Assembly: GCF_016722895.1 (NCBI RefSeq)
Contig: NZ_JAEQNA010000004.1
Location: forward strand, 186,001-250,000
Reading direction: 5' to 3'
DNA length: 64,000 nucleotides
From: Ramlibacter aurantiacus
GTDB taxonomy: Bacteria; Pseudomonadota; Gammaproteobacteria; Burkholderiales; Burkholderiaceae_C
Positions 38,289-47,403 of the stretch are shown one piece after another; positions within the stretch are counted from its first letter, which is position 1, and every line of letters starts with the position of its first letter. The notes beneath the pieces were generated by a model. It saw only the letters and a program-made list of their open reading frames with translations. It was not told the origin of the DNA and made no database searches. Made by a program: the position numbers and the translations under genes.

Positions 38289-39299
38289 TCAGATCACCTT
38301 GGCGCGCATCAGGTCGTTGCTGTTGACCGCGCCGCACAGCCTGTCCTCGGCGTCGACCACCAGCACGCTGGTGATGCGGTGCTTTTCCATCAACTCGGCC
38401 GCTTCGACCGCCAGCACCTCGGCGCGGATGGTGCGCGGGTTCGGGTGCATGACGTCGCCGGCGCGCATCTGGCGGACATCCGTGCCTTTTTCGACCAGGC
38501 GGCGCAGGTCGCCGTCGGTGAAGATGCCCAGCACCCGCCCCTGTTCGTCCACGATGGCGGAGGCGCCCAGGCCCTTGCGGCTCATCTCGCGCATGAGGTC
38601 GGTGAAGGGGGTGTCGGCTGTCACGCGGGGCACCTGCTCACCGCTGCGCATGACGTCGCTGAGCAGGGTGAGCAGCTTGCGCCCGAGTGCGCCACCCGGA
38701 TGCGAGCGGGCGAAGTCCTCGGGCCGGAAGCCGCGGGCATCGAGCAGGGCCACGGCCAGTGCGTCGCCCAGCGCGAGTTGCGCGGTCGTGCTGGCCGTCG
38801 GCGCAAGGTTCAGGGGACAGGCTTCCTTCTCGACGGCGCTGTCCAGCACGAGGTCCGCGTGGCGCGCAAGGGTCGACCGGGAGTTGCCGGTCATGGCCAC
38901 GAGCGTGGCACCGAGCCGCTTGAGCACCGGAATGATGGCCGTGAGTTCGTCGCTTTCGCCGCCATTGGAGATGGCCAGGACCAGGTCGAGCGACTTGACC
39001 ATGCCCAGGTCGCCGTGGCTCGCCTCGGCAGGGTGCACGAACATCGCCGGCGTCCCGGTGGACGCGAGCGTGGCGGCGATCTTCCGGCCGATATGCCCGC
39101 TCTTGCCCATGCCCATCACCACCACGCGACCGCGCACCTTGAGCATGGCCTGCACCGTACGGGCGAAGGATTCGCCGGTACGGTGCTTCAAGCCGAGCAC
39201 CGCCGCAGCTTCGATGTCGAAGGTTTCCTGTGCCAGCAAGAGCGCGCGCTGCGGATCGAACGGGAGATCGGGGGCGGTGGACGGGGGCGGGGCGCTCAT
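38289..39299 (-). CDS. kdsD: D-arabinose-5-phosphate isomerase
   Basis: A 336-residue isomerase turning ribulose-5-phosphate into arabinose-5-phosphate, the first step to Kdo. The N-terminal SIS domain shows VVVMGMGKSGHIGRKIAATLASTG and HGDLGMV with ISNGGESDEL; the C-terminal half is a pair of CBS domains (VMRSGEQVPRVTADTPFTDLM, VMHPNPRTIRAEVLAVEAAELM). It leads the kdsD-kdsC-lptC operon and is divergent from the antiporter gene with an 82-bp gap. Confidence 0.95.
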   Translation of the reverse strand: MSAPPPSTAPDLPFDPQRALLLAQETFDIEAAAVLGLKHRTGESFARTVQAMLKVRGRVVVMGMGKSGHIGRKIAATLASTGTPAMFVHPAEASHGDLGMVKSLDLVLAISNGGESDELTAIIPVLKRLGATLVAMTGNSRSTLARHADLVLDSAVEKEACPLNLAPTASTTAQLALGDALAVALLDARGFRPEDFARSHPGGALGRKLLTLLSDVMRSGEQVPRVTADTPFTDLMREMSRKGLGASAIVDEQGRVLGIFTDGDLRRLVEKGTDVRQMRAGDVMHPNPRTIRAEVLAVEAAELMEKHRITSVLVVDAEDRLCGAVNSNDLMRAKVI

Positions 39300-39381
39300 G
39301 TCGCCAATTCTACGAAGCGACCCCGTCCGCGCACCGTCACGAATCGATGGCCTTGCGCTCGCGCGCCCTTAGGATGCCGTC

Positions 39382-41364
39382 ATGAACACGCTGGGCCTCA
39401 CGCTGCTGTACCTGCTCGCCGCGGTGCTGGGCGTGGTGGCCTGCCGGACACTGCGCCTGCCGCCGATGCTGGGCTATCTGGCGGTGGGCGTCCTGATCGG
39501 GCCGAATGCGCTGGGCCTGGCAGAGAGCTCCGCCGGGGTGAGCCACCTGGCCGAGTTCGGGGTGGTGTTCCTGATGTTCGTGATCGGTCTGGAATTCAGC
39601 CTGCCCAAGCTGCGGGCGATGCGCGCCCATGTGTTCGGGCTGGGCCTGTTCCAGGTGGTGCTGACCGTCGCCCTGGCGACGGCGGGGCTCCTGCTGGTCG
39701 TGCCCTGGCTGCCTGCTGGCTGGCGAGTGTCCTGGCAGGGCGCGATAGCGCTGGCCGGTGCGTTGGCCATGAGCAGCACCGCGATCGTGGTCAAGCTGAT
39801 GGCGGAACGGCTGGAGCTCGATTCGGAGCACGGCAAGCGGGTGATGGGCGTGCTGCTGTTCCAGGATCTGGCCGTGGTGCCGCTGCTCGTGCTGATACCG
39901 GCGCTGGCGAGCGACCCCGACATGCTGCTGGTCTCCCTGTCCCTTGCGCTGCTCAAGGCGACGCTCCTCGTGGCCGTCTTGCTGGTCGGCGGGCAACGGG
40001 TGATGCGGTGGTGGCTGACACTGGTGGCACGCCACAAGAGCGACGAGCTGTTCGTGCTGAATCTGCTGCTGATCACGCTCGGTCTGGCGTGGCTGACCGA
40101 ACTGGCGGGGTTGTCTCTGGCGCTCGGCGCCTTCATCGCCGGCATGCTGATTGCCGAGACCGAGTACAAGCACCAAGTGGAGGTGGACATCCGGCCTTTC
40201 CACGACGTGCTACTGGGCCTGTTCTTCATCACGATTGGCATGATGCTCGACTGGCGCTGGGTCGCCAGCAGCTGGGGCCTGGTGTTGTTGCTGGTCACGC
40301 TCCCGGTGCTGTTCAAGCTCGCCCTGATCACGCTGCTGGCCCGCGGACTCGGGGCATCGACCGGTGTGTCGCTGCGCACCGGTTTGTACCTGGCCCAGGC
40401 CGGCGAATTCGGCATCGTGCTGCTCACCCTGAGCCAACGCAACGGGCTGCTGGAACCGGCCTTCTTCAACCCGGTCCTGGCCAGCATGGTGCTGTCCATG
40501 CTGGCCACCCCCTTCGTGATCATGTTCAGCAACCGGCTGGTGCTGAAGCTGGTCGCCAGTGAATGGATGCAGCAGTCGGTGCAGATGACGCAGATCGCCA
40601 AGCGCTCGATCGGCACGACCGGCCACGTGATGATCTGCGGCTTCGGGCGCAGCGGACAGAACCTCGCGCGCATGCTCGCCCAGGAGGGGGTGCCGTACAT
40701 GGCACTCGACCTGGACCCCGATCGGGTGCGGCAGGCGGCGGCCGCCGGCGACTCGGTGGTGTTCGGGGATGCATCTCGCCTGCAGGCGCTGATGGCGGCG
40801 GGGCTGGCCCGGGCCAGCGCGGTGGTCGTCACCTACAGCAATCTGGCAAGCGCCCTCAAGGTGCTGCGCCTGGTGCGCGAACACGCCCCGCAGGTGCCGG
40901 TGATCGTGCGCACGGCCGACGACCGTGACCTGGAACGCCTGCAGGCTGCCGGCGCAGCGGAGGTCGTTCCCGAAGCGCTGGAGGGTTCGCTCATGCTGGC
41001 CAGTCACGCGATGGCCTTGGTCGGCGTTCCGATCCGCCGGGTCCTCCGGCGAGTCCAGGAGCAGCGCGATGCGCGCTACAACCTGCTGCGTGGCTACTTC
41101 CACGGCGCCGACGAAAGCGTGGACGAACTCGCCACCGAGCGGTTGTCGACCGTGACCCTTCCGCTCCATGCCCTCGCCGCGGGCAGGCCGCTCGGCGAGT
41201 TCGCGCTGCATGCGCTCGACGTTCGCGTGGTGAGCGTGCGCCGCGGCAATGGGAATCCGGTGCCACCGGCCGACGACATGCCGCTGCAGGGCGGAGACAC
41301 CCTGGTCCTGAGCGGCCGAGCCGAGCCGCTGGCGCTGGCCGAGGAGAAGTTGCTGGGGGCCTGA
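39382..41364 (+). CDS. CPA2-family cation:proton antiporter (KefB/YbaL-like)
   Basis: A 660-residue inner membrane protein. Residues 1-390 hold about twelve transmembrane segments of the Na+/H+ exchanger fold (for example LGYLAVGVLIGPNALGLAES, VLLFQDLAVVPLLVLIPALA). From about 412 an RCK_N domain follows (HVMICGFGRSGQNLARMLAQEGVPYMALDLDPDRV), and from about 575 a TrkA-C domain. It should exchange K+ or Na+ for protons under nucleotide control. No glutathione-gating partner (KefF/KefG) is adjacent. Confidence 0.92.
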   Translation: MNTLGLTLLYLLAAVLGVVACRTLRLPPMLGYLAVGVLIGPNALGLAESSAGVSHLAEFGVVFLMFVIGLEFSLPKLRAMRAHVFGLGLFQVVLTVALATAGLLLVVPWLPAGWRVSWQGAIALAGALAMSSTAIVVKLMAERLELDSEHGKRVMGVLLFQDLAVVPLLVLIPALASDPDMLLVSLSLALLKATLLVAVLLVGGQRVMRWWLTLVARHKSDELFVLNLLLITLGLAWLTELAGLSLALGAFIAGMLIAETEYKHQVEVDIRPFHDVLLGLFFITIGMMLDWRWVASSWGLVLLLVTLPVLFKLALITLLARGLGASTGVSLRTGLYLAQAGEFGIVLLTLSQRNGLLEPAFFNPVLASMVLSMLATPFVIMFSNRLVLKLVASEWMQQSVQMTQIAKRSIGTTGHVMICGFGRSGQNLARMLAQEGVPYMALDLDPDRVRQAAAAGDSVVFGDASRLQALMAAGLARASAVVVTYSNLASALKVLRLVREHAPQVPVIVRTADDRDLERLQAAGAAEVVPEALEGSLMLASHAMALVGVPIRRVLRRVQEQRDARYNLLRGYFHGADESVDELATERLSTVTLPLHALAAGRPLGEFALHALDVRVVSVRRGNGNPVPPADDMPLQGGDTLVLSGRAEPLALAEEKLLGA

Positions 41365-41383
41365 GCGCGGCGGGTGCGCGCGA

Positions 41384-42763
41384 TCACTTGCCGATGCAGA
41401 AGCTGGAGAAGATCACGCCCAGGAGATCGTCGGCGCTGAACTCGCCCGTGATCTCGTTCAAGGCGTTCTGGGCCAGTCGCAGTTCTTCGGCCAAGAGGTC
41501 CAGGGCCGGCGCCACGGGCTGCAGGTACTGCTGGCCCAGCTCGAGGTGCTGCCGCACCCGCGCCAGCGCCTGGACGTGCCGCTCCCGCGCCAGCCAGACG
41601 CCCTCGGGCGCCGACTGCCAGCCCGCGTGCTGGAGCAGGGATCGGCGCAAACCGTCGAGGCCGGCACCCGTCCGGGCCGACAGCGCGATGCCGCCTACCG
41701 GAAGGCCGGCCGGTGCGGCCAGGTCGACCTTGTTCCAGACATCGACCACCGGCGTCGCCCTACCCGCCCGTTGCCGCATCGCTTCGCGTATGGCCTCGTC
41801 ACCGGCCCGGTAGGCCGGATCCAGGCTGCGCGAGACGTCATGCAGCAGGATGACGACGTCTGCGCGGCCGATCTGGTCCCACGCCCGTTCGATTCCGATC
41901 TGTTCGACCAGGTCCTGGCTCTCGCGCAAGCCCGCGGTGTCGATCACGTGCAAGGGCACGCCTTCGATCTGGATGGTTTGGCGGACGACGTCGCGCGTGG
42001 TCCCCGGCACCGGCGTGACGATGGCCAGCTCGGCGCCCGCCAGGGCATTCAACAACGAACTCTTGCCCGCGTTGGGCTGCCCGGCGATCACCACATGGAT
42101 GCCTTCACGCAGCAGTGCGCCCTGGCGCGTGCGCTGCAGCACCCGATCGAGTTGCGCCTGCAGGCGATGCAGCTGTCCGCGGGCGTCGGACTGCTCCAGA
42201 AAGTCGATCTCTTCTTCGGGGAAATCGAGCGTGGCCTCGACCAGCATGCGCAGGTGGATCAGTGCGTCCCGCAGCGATCGGACCTCGCGCGAAAACTCTC
42301 CGGCAAGCGAGCGGCTGGCGCTGCGGACAGCCGCCTCGGTGCTGGCATCGATCAGGTCGGCGATGGCCTCGGCCTGGGCCAGATCGATCTTGTCGTTGAG
42401 GAACGCTCGACGGGTGAATTCACCGGGCTCGGCCACGCGCAGTCCCAGGGCGGACCCGGCTTCCAGACAGCGAGCCAGCAGGAGTTGCAAGACGACGGGG
42501 CCCCCATGCGCCTGCAGTTCCAGCACGTCTTCCCCGGTGTAGGAGTGCGGCGCCGGGAAGTGAATGGCCAGGCCGTGGTCGATGGTGCTGCCATCTGCCG
42601 CTTTGAATGGCAGGTAGGTGGCCTGGCGCGGCTGCAGGGGCTGACCGCAGATCGCCTCGACCAGAGGTCGCACGTCTGCCGCAGAGACGCGCACGATGCC
42701 CACCGCGCCTCGGCCAGCCGCGGTGGCGATGGCAACGATCGGTGGATCGTGTCGTTCTCGCAT
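41384..42763 (-). CDS. mnmE: tRNA modification GTPase MnmE
   Basis: With MnmG it forms the (carboxymethyl)aminomethyl group on U34 of certain tRNAs. The 459-residue protein has the N-terminal folate-binding domain ([24 protein letters not shown] start, [12 protein letters not shown]), a helical domain interrupted by a G domain ([44 protein letters not shown]) and the required C-terminal CIGK. It ends the rpmH-rnpA-yidD-yidC-mnmE block. Confidence 0.96.
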   Translation of the reverse strand: MRERHDPPIVAIATAAGRGAVGIVRVSAADVRPLVEAICGQPLQPRQATYLPFKAADGSTIDHGLAIHFPAPHSYTGEDVLELQAHGGPVVLQLLLARCLEAGSALGLRVAEPGEFTRRAFLNDKIDLAQAEAIADLIDASTEAAVRSASRSLAGEFSREVRSLRDALIHLRMLVEATLDFPEEEIDFLEQSDARGQLHRLQAQLDRVLQRTRQGALLREGIHVVIAGQPNAGKSSLLNALAGAELAIVTPVPGTTRDVVRQTIQIEGVPLHVIDTAGLRESQDLVEQIGIERAWDQIGRADVVILLHDVSRSLDPAYRAGDEAIREAMRQRAGRATPVVDVWNKVDLAAPAGLPVGGIALSARTGAGLDGLRRSLLQHAGWQSAPEGVWLARERHVQALARVRQHLELGQQYLQPVAPALDLLAEELRLAQNALNEITGEFSADDLLGVIFSSFCIGK

Positions 42764-42796
42764 GGTGACGATGGTAGATCGCGCGCTTCAAGCAAA

Positions 42797-42815
42797 GAGG
42801 GCCGCGCGGGCCCTC
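42797..42815. terminator. Hairpin between yidC and mnmE
   Basis: GAGGGCC and GGCCCTC form a perfect 7-bp stem with loop GCGCG. On the minus strand it is followed by CTTTGC, a weak T-run. It may partly end the yidC transcript before mnmE. Confidence 0.55.
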
Positions 42816-42837
42816 CTTCAAGCAAGCGTCCGATCGG

Positions 42838-44532
42838 TCAACGGAACTTCGGCAGATTGAACTGCGGAGGAACGCCCATGCGCGTGTTGATCAACCACTG
42901 CTGCGCGATCGACAGCACGTTGTTGGTGATCCAGTACAGCACCAGCCCCGCCGGGAAGAAGAAGAACATGACCGAGAAAATGAGCGGCATGTACCACATC
43001 AGCTTGGCCTGCATGGGGTCGGGCGGCTGCGGGTTCAGCGCCGTTTGCAACAGCGTGGTGAGCGCCATCACGATGGGCAGGATGAACAAAGGGTCGGGCG
43101 AGGCCAGGTCGCGGATCCACAGCACCCAGGGCGCATTGCGCATCTCCACGCTGGACAGCAGAACCCAGTACAGCGCGATGAAGACCGGAATCTGGACCAG
43201 GATCGGCAAGCAGCCACCAAGGGGATTGACCTTTTCTTCGCGATAGATGCGCATCATCTCCTGCTGCATCTGCTGCGGGTTGTCCTTGAAACGCTCGCGC
43301 AGTTGCATGACCCGCGGGTTGATGGCCTTCATCTTGGCCATGCTTTGGTAGCCCTTGGCCTGGAGCCAGTAGAAGGCGATCTTGATCACCAGCACCAGCG
43401 CCACGATCGACCAGCCCCAGTTACCCAGGATGCCGTGCAGCTTGTCCAGCAGCCAGTACAAAGGCTTGGCCAGGATGGTGAGCCAGCCGTAGTCCTTGAC
43501 CAGGTCGAGGCCGGGAGCGATCTGCTCCAGCATCTTTTCCTGCTGCGGACCCGCGAACAGCACCGGGGTGACCGCCTTGCTGGAGCCGGCGGACACCGAT
43601 TCCAGCGGTGCGATCATGCCGACCGCGTAAAGGTTGTTGTCCACTTTGCGCATGAACACATCGCGCTGCACACCCGAGGGCAGGATCCAGGCGCTGGCGA
43701 AGTAGTGCTGCACCATCGCGACATAGCCGTTGTCGGCCTTTTCCTGGAACTGCGCCTTGTTCTTGTCGATATCGGAAAAGTCCACCTTCTGGAACTTGCC
43801 CTGCTCGGTGTAAACCGCGGGGCCCGTGAAAGTCGAATAGAACGACGATTCGCCAGGCAGCGGATTGCCGTCGCGCATCAACTGCACGTAGAGCTGCGGA
43901 GACACCGGCCCGCTTCCGACGTTCACGACCTCGTGCTGAACGGGGATGTCGTAGGCGCCACGCTTGAGCGTATAGGTCTTGATCAGTTTCACGCCGTTCT
44001 GCGCCGGCGACTCGAAACGCACCCGCAAGGTGTCCTGGCCCTCGCGCAGTTGCCGGTCACCGCTGAACTGCATCACGGTCTTGTGGTTCGGGTAGTCGCC
44101 ACCGATCAGGCCGGACTGAGCCACATACAGGCGCTGCGCGCTTTCGTCGAACAGCACGAACGGATTCCTGGTCTTGGGCGCGCCCGATTCGGCGGCGTGA
44201 TCGAGAAACTCCGCGTGCACGAGGGAGCCCCCTTCGGTATCGAAGGTCAGGCGCAGCACGTCGGTCTGGACCGTGATCTTTTCGCGAACGGCAACAGGTT
44301 CCACGTCAGCCGGGGGGATGGCGGGCGCGTTCGAGCTCTTGGCGGCGGGCACGGGCACGCCGTTACCCGTCGCTGTGGCTGGCGTGGCTGGGTTCGACGC
44401 GGCAGGCGCGACGGCTGGGGGTCGGCCGAAGAAGGTGGCCTGCCTGCCGTTATGAATCTGCCATTGGTCCCACAGCATCACCAGGGAAAAGCCAAAGATC
44501 ACCCACAGGATGGATCGACGAATGTCGTTCAT
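42838..44532 (-). CDS. yidC: Membrane protein insertase YidC
   Basis: A 564-residue inner membrane insertase acting alone or with SecYEG. The N-terminal anchor (RSILWVIFGFSLVMLWDQW) is followed by a large periplasmic beta domain (about residues 80-340) and the conserved insertase core with five helices (YGWLTILAKPLYWLLDKLHG, MQLRERFKDNPQQMQQEMMRIYREEKVNPLGGCLP, VLYWITNNVLSIAQQWLIN). Length matches Gram-negative YidC. It follows yidD by 8 bp. Confidence 0.96.
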   Translation of the reverse strand: MNDIRRSILWVIFGFSLVMLWDQWQIHNGRQATFFGRPPAVAPAASNPATPATATGNGVPVPAAKSSNAPAIPPADVEPVAVREKITVQTDVLRLTFDTEGGSLVHAEFLDHAAESGAPKTRNPFVLFDESAQRLYVAQSGLIGGDYPNHKTVMQFSGDRQLREGQDTLRVRFESPAQNGVKLIKTYTLKRGAYDIPVQHEVVNVGSGPVSPQLYVQLMRDGNPLPGESSFYSTFTGPAVYTEQGKFQKVDFSDIDKNKAQFQEKADNGYVAMVQHYFASAWILPSGVQRDVFMRKVDNNLYAVGMIAPLESVSAGSSKAVTPVLFAGPQQEKMLEQIAPGLDLVKDYGWLTILAKPLYWLLDKLHGILGNWGWSIVALVLVIKIAFYWLQAKGYQSMAKMKAINPRVMQLRERFKDNPQQMQQEMMRIYREEKVNPLGGCLPILVQIPVFIALYWVLLSSVEMRNAPWVLWIRDLASPDPLFILPIVMALTTLLQTALNPQPPDPMQAKLMWYMPLIFSVMFFFFPAGLVLYWITNNVLSIAQQWLINTRMGVPPQFNLPKFR

Positions 44533-44540
44533 GAGGAGTT

Positions 44541-44801
44541 CTAGTGAGAAAGGGGTGAAGTCCAGCGCCTGAACAGGCGGGGAGGGGCGGTTGGTACATC
44601 GTCATGGCCACCCGCGCACCACGGATGGCAACGAGCCAGGCGGCATGCCGCCAAGTAGCTGCCAGCCCCCGCACCATGCCGCTCCAGGGCCTGCAGGGCA
44701 TAGGAAGAGCACGTGGGCGTGAACCGGCATGAGGAGCCTAGCCAAGGCGACAGCAGCAGCCGATAGCCCTTGACCAAGCCGATCAGGACATGTTTCAACA
44801 T
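44541..44801 (-). CDS. yidD: Membrane protein insertion efficiency factor YidD
   Basis: An 86-residue amphipathic protein with the family signature YRLLLSPWLGSSCRFTPTCSSYALQALERHG. YidD helps insert YidC substrates. The start overlaps the end of rnpA by a few bases, the usual rnpA-yidD-yidC arrangement. Confidence 0.94.
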   Translation of the reverse strand: MLKHVLIGLVKGYRLLLSPWLGSSCRFTPTCSSYALQALERHGAGAGSYLAACRLARCHPWCAGGHDDVPTAPPRLFRRWTSPLSH

Positions 44802-45229
44802 CGAAGAGCCCTGGAGAACAGTTGTCGAAGTTCGGCGCGAACGACCGATCGCAGCCGCTCCGACGTGGCGCTGACGAACTGCTCACGATCGAAGCCCGCC
44901 CTCAGCCGAACCACGTGCGCCACCGGCGGCAACGCCGATGCGACCTCATCAGCGACTGCGAAAATCTGGCGTCGGATCGTGTTGCGGGTGACTGCCCGCC
45001 TGGCCCACCGCTTGGGAATCACCACCCCTAGCAGCAGTCCCGCATCGGCTGTGGATACCTGCGTGTCAGCAGTTGAAGCCTGCGAAGGCATCGCCGGGTT
45101 CGAGGGGACCCGGTGCAATGCGAAGTGAGCGGTGCGAGAGACGGTTTGTCCGGCCATGACGGCCTGGAACTGCGACCGCGTCTTCAGTCTCAGCAACCGC
45201 TGCGCTCGCGCCGGATGCTGCTGCCGCAC
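44795..45229 (-). CDS. rnpA: Ribonuclease P protein component
   Basis: The protein subunit of RNase P, which matures tRNA 5' ends. The 144-residue product begins with the family's LLRLKTRSQFQAVMAGQTVSRT and has the RNR-type motif RWARRAVTRNTIRRQIF. A Thr/Ser/Ala-rich stretch of about 15 residues (SQASTADTQVSTADAG) interrupts the beta-sheet region and makes it longer than the usual 110-125 residues. It sits between rpmH and yidD. Confidence 0.93.
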   Translation of the reverse strand: MRQQHPARAQRLLRLKTRSQFQAVMAGQTVSRTAHFALHRVPSNPAMPSQASTADTQVSTADAGLLLGVVIPKRWARRAVTRNTIRRQIFAVADEVASALPPVAHVVRLRAGFDREQFVSATSERLRSVVRAELRQLFSRALRC

Positions 45230-45259
45230 CTGGGTCGACTACGCCGGCGCTTCAGCAGC

Positions 45260-45394
45260 TCAAAGACCGAGACGCTTGCGGCCCTTGGCGCGGCGGGCAT
45301 TGATCACGGCACGGCCGCCACGGGTCTTCATGCGAACCAGGAAGCCGTGGGTGCGCGCGCGGCGCACTTTGGAGGGTTGGTAGGTGCGTTTCAT
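45260..45394 (-). CDS. rpmH: 50S ribosomal protein L34
   Basis: A 44-residue basic protein, [20 protein letters not shown] at the start and [13 protein letters not shown] at the end, which is near-invariant for bacterial L34. It lies first in the rpmH-rnpA-yidD-yidC-mnmE run, divergent from dnaA. Confidence 0.98.
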   Translation of the reverse strand: MKRTYQPSKVRRARTHGFLVRMKTRGGRAVINARRAKGRKRLGL

Positions 45395-45459
45395 GATTGA
45401 TGTCTCGGGGAAACCCGCGATTATCGCTTAACAGCACAGGTCCCACAAGGCAATGTCCT

Positions 45460-45561
45460 TTGTCCACCGCCGTCGAGACAGCCCTGCAGGGCTTGGGCAA
45501 CTTTGTGGATAAGCGCTTGATAAATTAGAATCGACGGCTTTGGTCAGATGAAATATCCACA
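45460..45561. promoter_or_regulatory. DnaA-box cluster between rpmH and dnaA
   Basis: A perfect DnaA box TTATCCACA lies on the minus strand at 45504-45512; near-matches are ATATCCACA at 45553-45561 and TTGTCCACC at 45460-45468. The AT-rich bases TGATAAATTAGAAT follow at 45518-45531. These sites can serve dnaA autoregulation or belong to a bipartite origin. Confidence 0.7.
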
Positions 45562-45579
45562 GAGGGCGCCGGCCAATAT

Positions 45580-46992
45580 ATGAGTGAGGGGCAACGCAAG
45601 GACCTGATTTCGGAAGCCCCTCTTGGTGCTGGCGACGGCTTGTGGCAGGCCTGCATGGAGCAGCTTGCCCAGGAGATGCCGGAGCAACAGTTCAACACCT
45701 GGATCAAGCCGCTGGTGGCCCAGGTGTCCGACGATTTCTCCCGGGTCGTCCTCTTCGTGGCCAACCGCTTCAAGCTGGACTGGATTCGGGCGCAGTACGC
45801 CGGCCGAATCGCCGCCCTTCTCGAGCGCGTGTATGGGCAACCGGTTCAGCTCGAACTGGCCTTGGCCCAGCGTGATGCGCCTACCCGCACGATCGTCGCT
45901 CCGGTGGTCACCGAGCTCGAACCGCCGCCTGAAACGGTCGAGGTCGGGGAGGATCCGGCGAGCGGCGTCTTCAAGACCCGGCTGAACTCCGCCTTGACCT
46001 TCGACACCCTGGTCGAAGGGACCGCCAACCGGATGGCCAGGGCAGCGGCCATGCACGTGTCCGGCACGCCAGGCCACCTGTACAACCCCCTGTTCATTTA
46101 TGGGGGCGTGGGTCTCGGCAAGACCCACCTGGTGCATGCCGTGGGCAACAAGCTGCTGGCGGACCGACCGCAGTCGAAGGTTCTCTACATCCATGCGGAG
46201 CAGTTCGTCTCGGACGTCGTCAAGGCCTACCAGCGCAAGACGTTCGACCAGTTCAAGGAGCGTTACCACTCGCTGGACCTGCTCCTGATCGACGACGTGC
46301 AGTTCTTCGCCAACAAGGACCGGACTCAGGAGGAGTTCTTCAACGCGTTCGAGGCGTTGCTGGCCAAGAAGTCGCACATCGTCATGACCAGCGACACGTA
46401 TCCCAAGGGACTGGCGGACATCCACGAGCGCCTGATCTCGCGCTTCGATTCGGGATTGACGGTGGCCATCGAACCACCCGAGTTGGAGATGCGGGTGGCC
46501 ATCCTGATCAACAAGGCGCGCGCCGAAAGCGCCGAGATGCCCGAAGAGGTCGCGTTCTTCGTCGCCAAGAACGTGCGCTCCAACGTGCGCGAACTTGAAG
46601 GCGCGCTGCGCAAGATCCTGGCTTATTCACGGTTCAACCAGAAGGAAATCTCGATCCAGCTCGCGCGCGAAGCCCTGCGCGACCTGTTGTCGATCCAGAA
46701 CCGCCAGATCAGCGTCGAGAACATCCAGAAGACGGTGGCCGACTACTACAAGATCAAGGTCGCCGACATGTACAGCAAGAAGCGGCCCGCGTCCATCGCC
46801 CGGCCGCGGCAGATCGCGATGTACCTGGCCAAGGAACTGACTCAAAAGAGCCTGCCCGAGATCGGTGAGCTGTTCGGGGGCCGGGACCACACCACCGTGC
46901 TCCACGCGGTGCGCAAGATTTCGAGCGAGCGTCAGCAGCTCACCGACCTCAACCAGCAGTTGCACGTGCTCGAGCAGACCCTCAAGGGTTGA
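45580..46992 (+). CDS. dnaA: Chromosomal replication initiator DnaA
   Basis: A 470-residue AAA+ ATPase that binds DnaA boxes and opens the origin. Domain I ([24 protein letters not shown]) is followed by a linker, the AAA+ domain from about residue 135 with Walker [17 protein letters not shown] and Walker [10 protein letters not shown], and domain IV with the DNA-binding [36 protein letters not shown] signature (about 410-445). Length is typical. Confidence 0.98.
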   Translation: MSEGQRKDLISEAPLGAGDGLWQACMEQLAQEMPEQQFNTWIKPLVAQVSDDFSRVVLFVANRFKLDWIRAQYAGRIAALLERVYGQPVQLELALAQRDAPTRTIVAPVVTELEPPPETVEVGEDPASGVFKTRLNSALTFDTLVEGTANRMARAAAMHVSGTPGHLYNPLFIYGGVGLGKTHLVHAVGNKLLADRPQSKVLYIHAEQFVSDVVKAYQRKTFDQFKERYHSLDLLLIDDVQFFANKDRTQEEFFNAFEALLAKKSHIVMTSDTYPKGLADIHERLISRFDSGLTVAIEPPELEMRVAILINKARAESAEMPEEVAFFVAKNVRSNVRELEGALRKILAYSRFNQKEISIQLAREALRDLLSIQNRQISVENIQKTVADYYKIKVADMYSKKRPASIARPRQIAMYLAKELTQKSLPEIGELFGGRDHTTVLHAVRKISSERQQLTDLNQQLHVLEQTLKG

Positions 46993-47403
46993 AGCTGGAA
47001 TAAAGCTGGGGATCGTTTCTGAACAACTGCCTGCTTATCCACAGCCCGAGCTGCCTGAGCCAGGTTGTCCCCGTTGGCGCGACAGCGGCGGCGGGGCTTC
47101 GCCCACACGGTTGACTGCGATGCAAGTGCTTGAGCCCGCAGAGAAAAAATGGCTTGTCCACAGGACCGGGGCTGCTCTACTAGCTACTACTAATTTGAAT
47201 AAAGAACTTATAGGGAAACAACCAGGCCTGCCTTCTCGCGCCGAACCGGGTGCGTTCGTCTCCCCGCGGAGACAGGCCCGCGGCTTAGGTATCGGCTTGG
47301 ATCGTTGCGCCCGGGAAAACAGTGAAAATCGCTGCGCCGCGTCACTGCTGGGCTTGGCACACTCCACAACGTCATTCGAAAGTACACAAGAGAAGAGGCA
47401 CCC
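46993..47403. other. oriC: Probable chromosomal replication origin oriC (dnaA-dnaN intergenic)
   Basis: The 411 bp between dnaA and dnaN contain no gene. DnaA boxes TTATCCACA (47035-47043) and TTGTCCACA (47154-47162) are present; a GC-rich stretch then leads into CTA repeats (47177-47192) and an AT-rich region TAATTTGAATAAAGAACTTA (47191-47210). This order, box, GC-rich spacer, trinucleotide repeat and AT-rich segment, is that of the basal bacterial origin-unwinding system. The remainder up to dnaN should hold the dnaN promoter. Confidence 0.75.
47177..47192 (+). repeat. DnaA-trio-like CTA repeats
   Basis: CTACTAGCTACTACTA contains five CTA trinucleotides (one interrupted by G). DnaA-trios bind the DnaA filament on one strand during origin opening. 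They begin 15 bases after a DnaA box and lead into an AT-rich segment. Confidence 0.65.
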
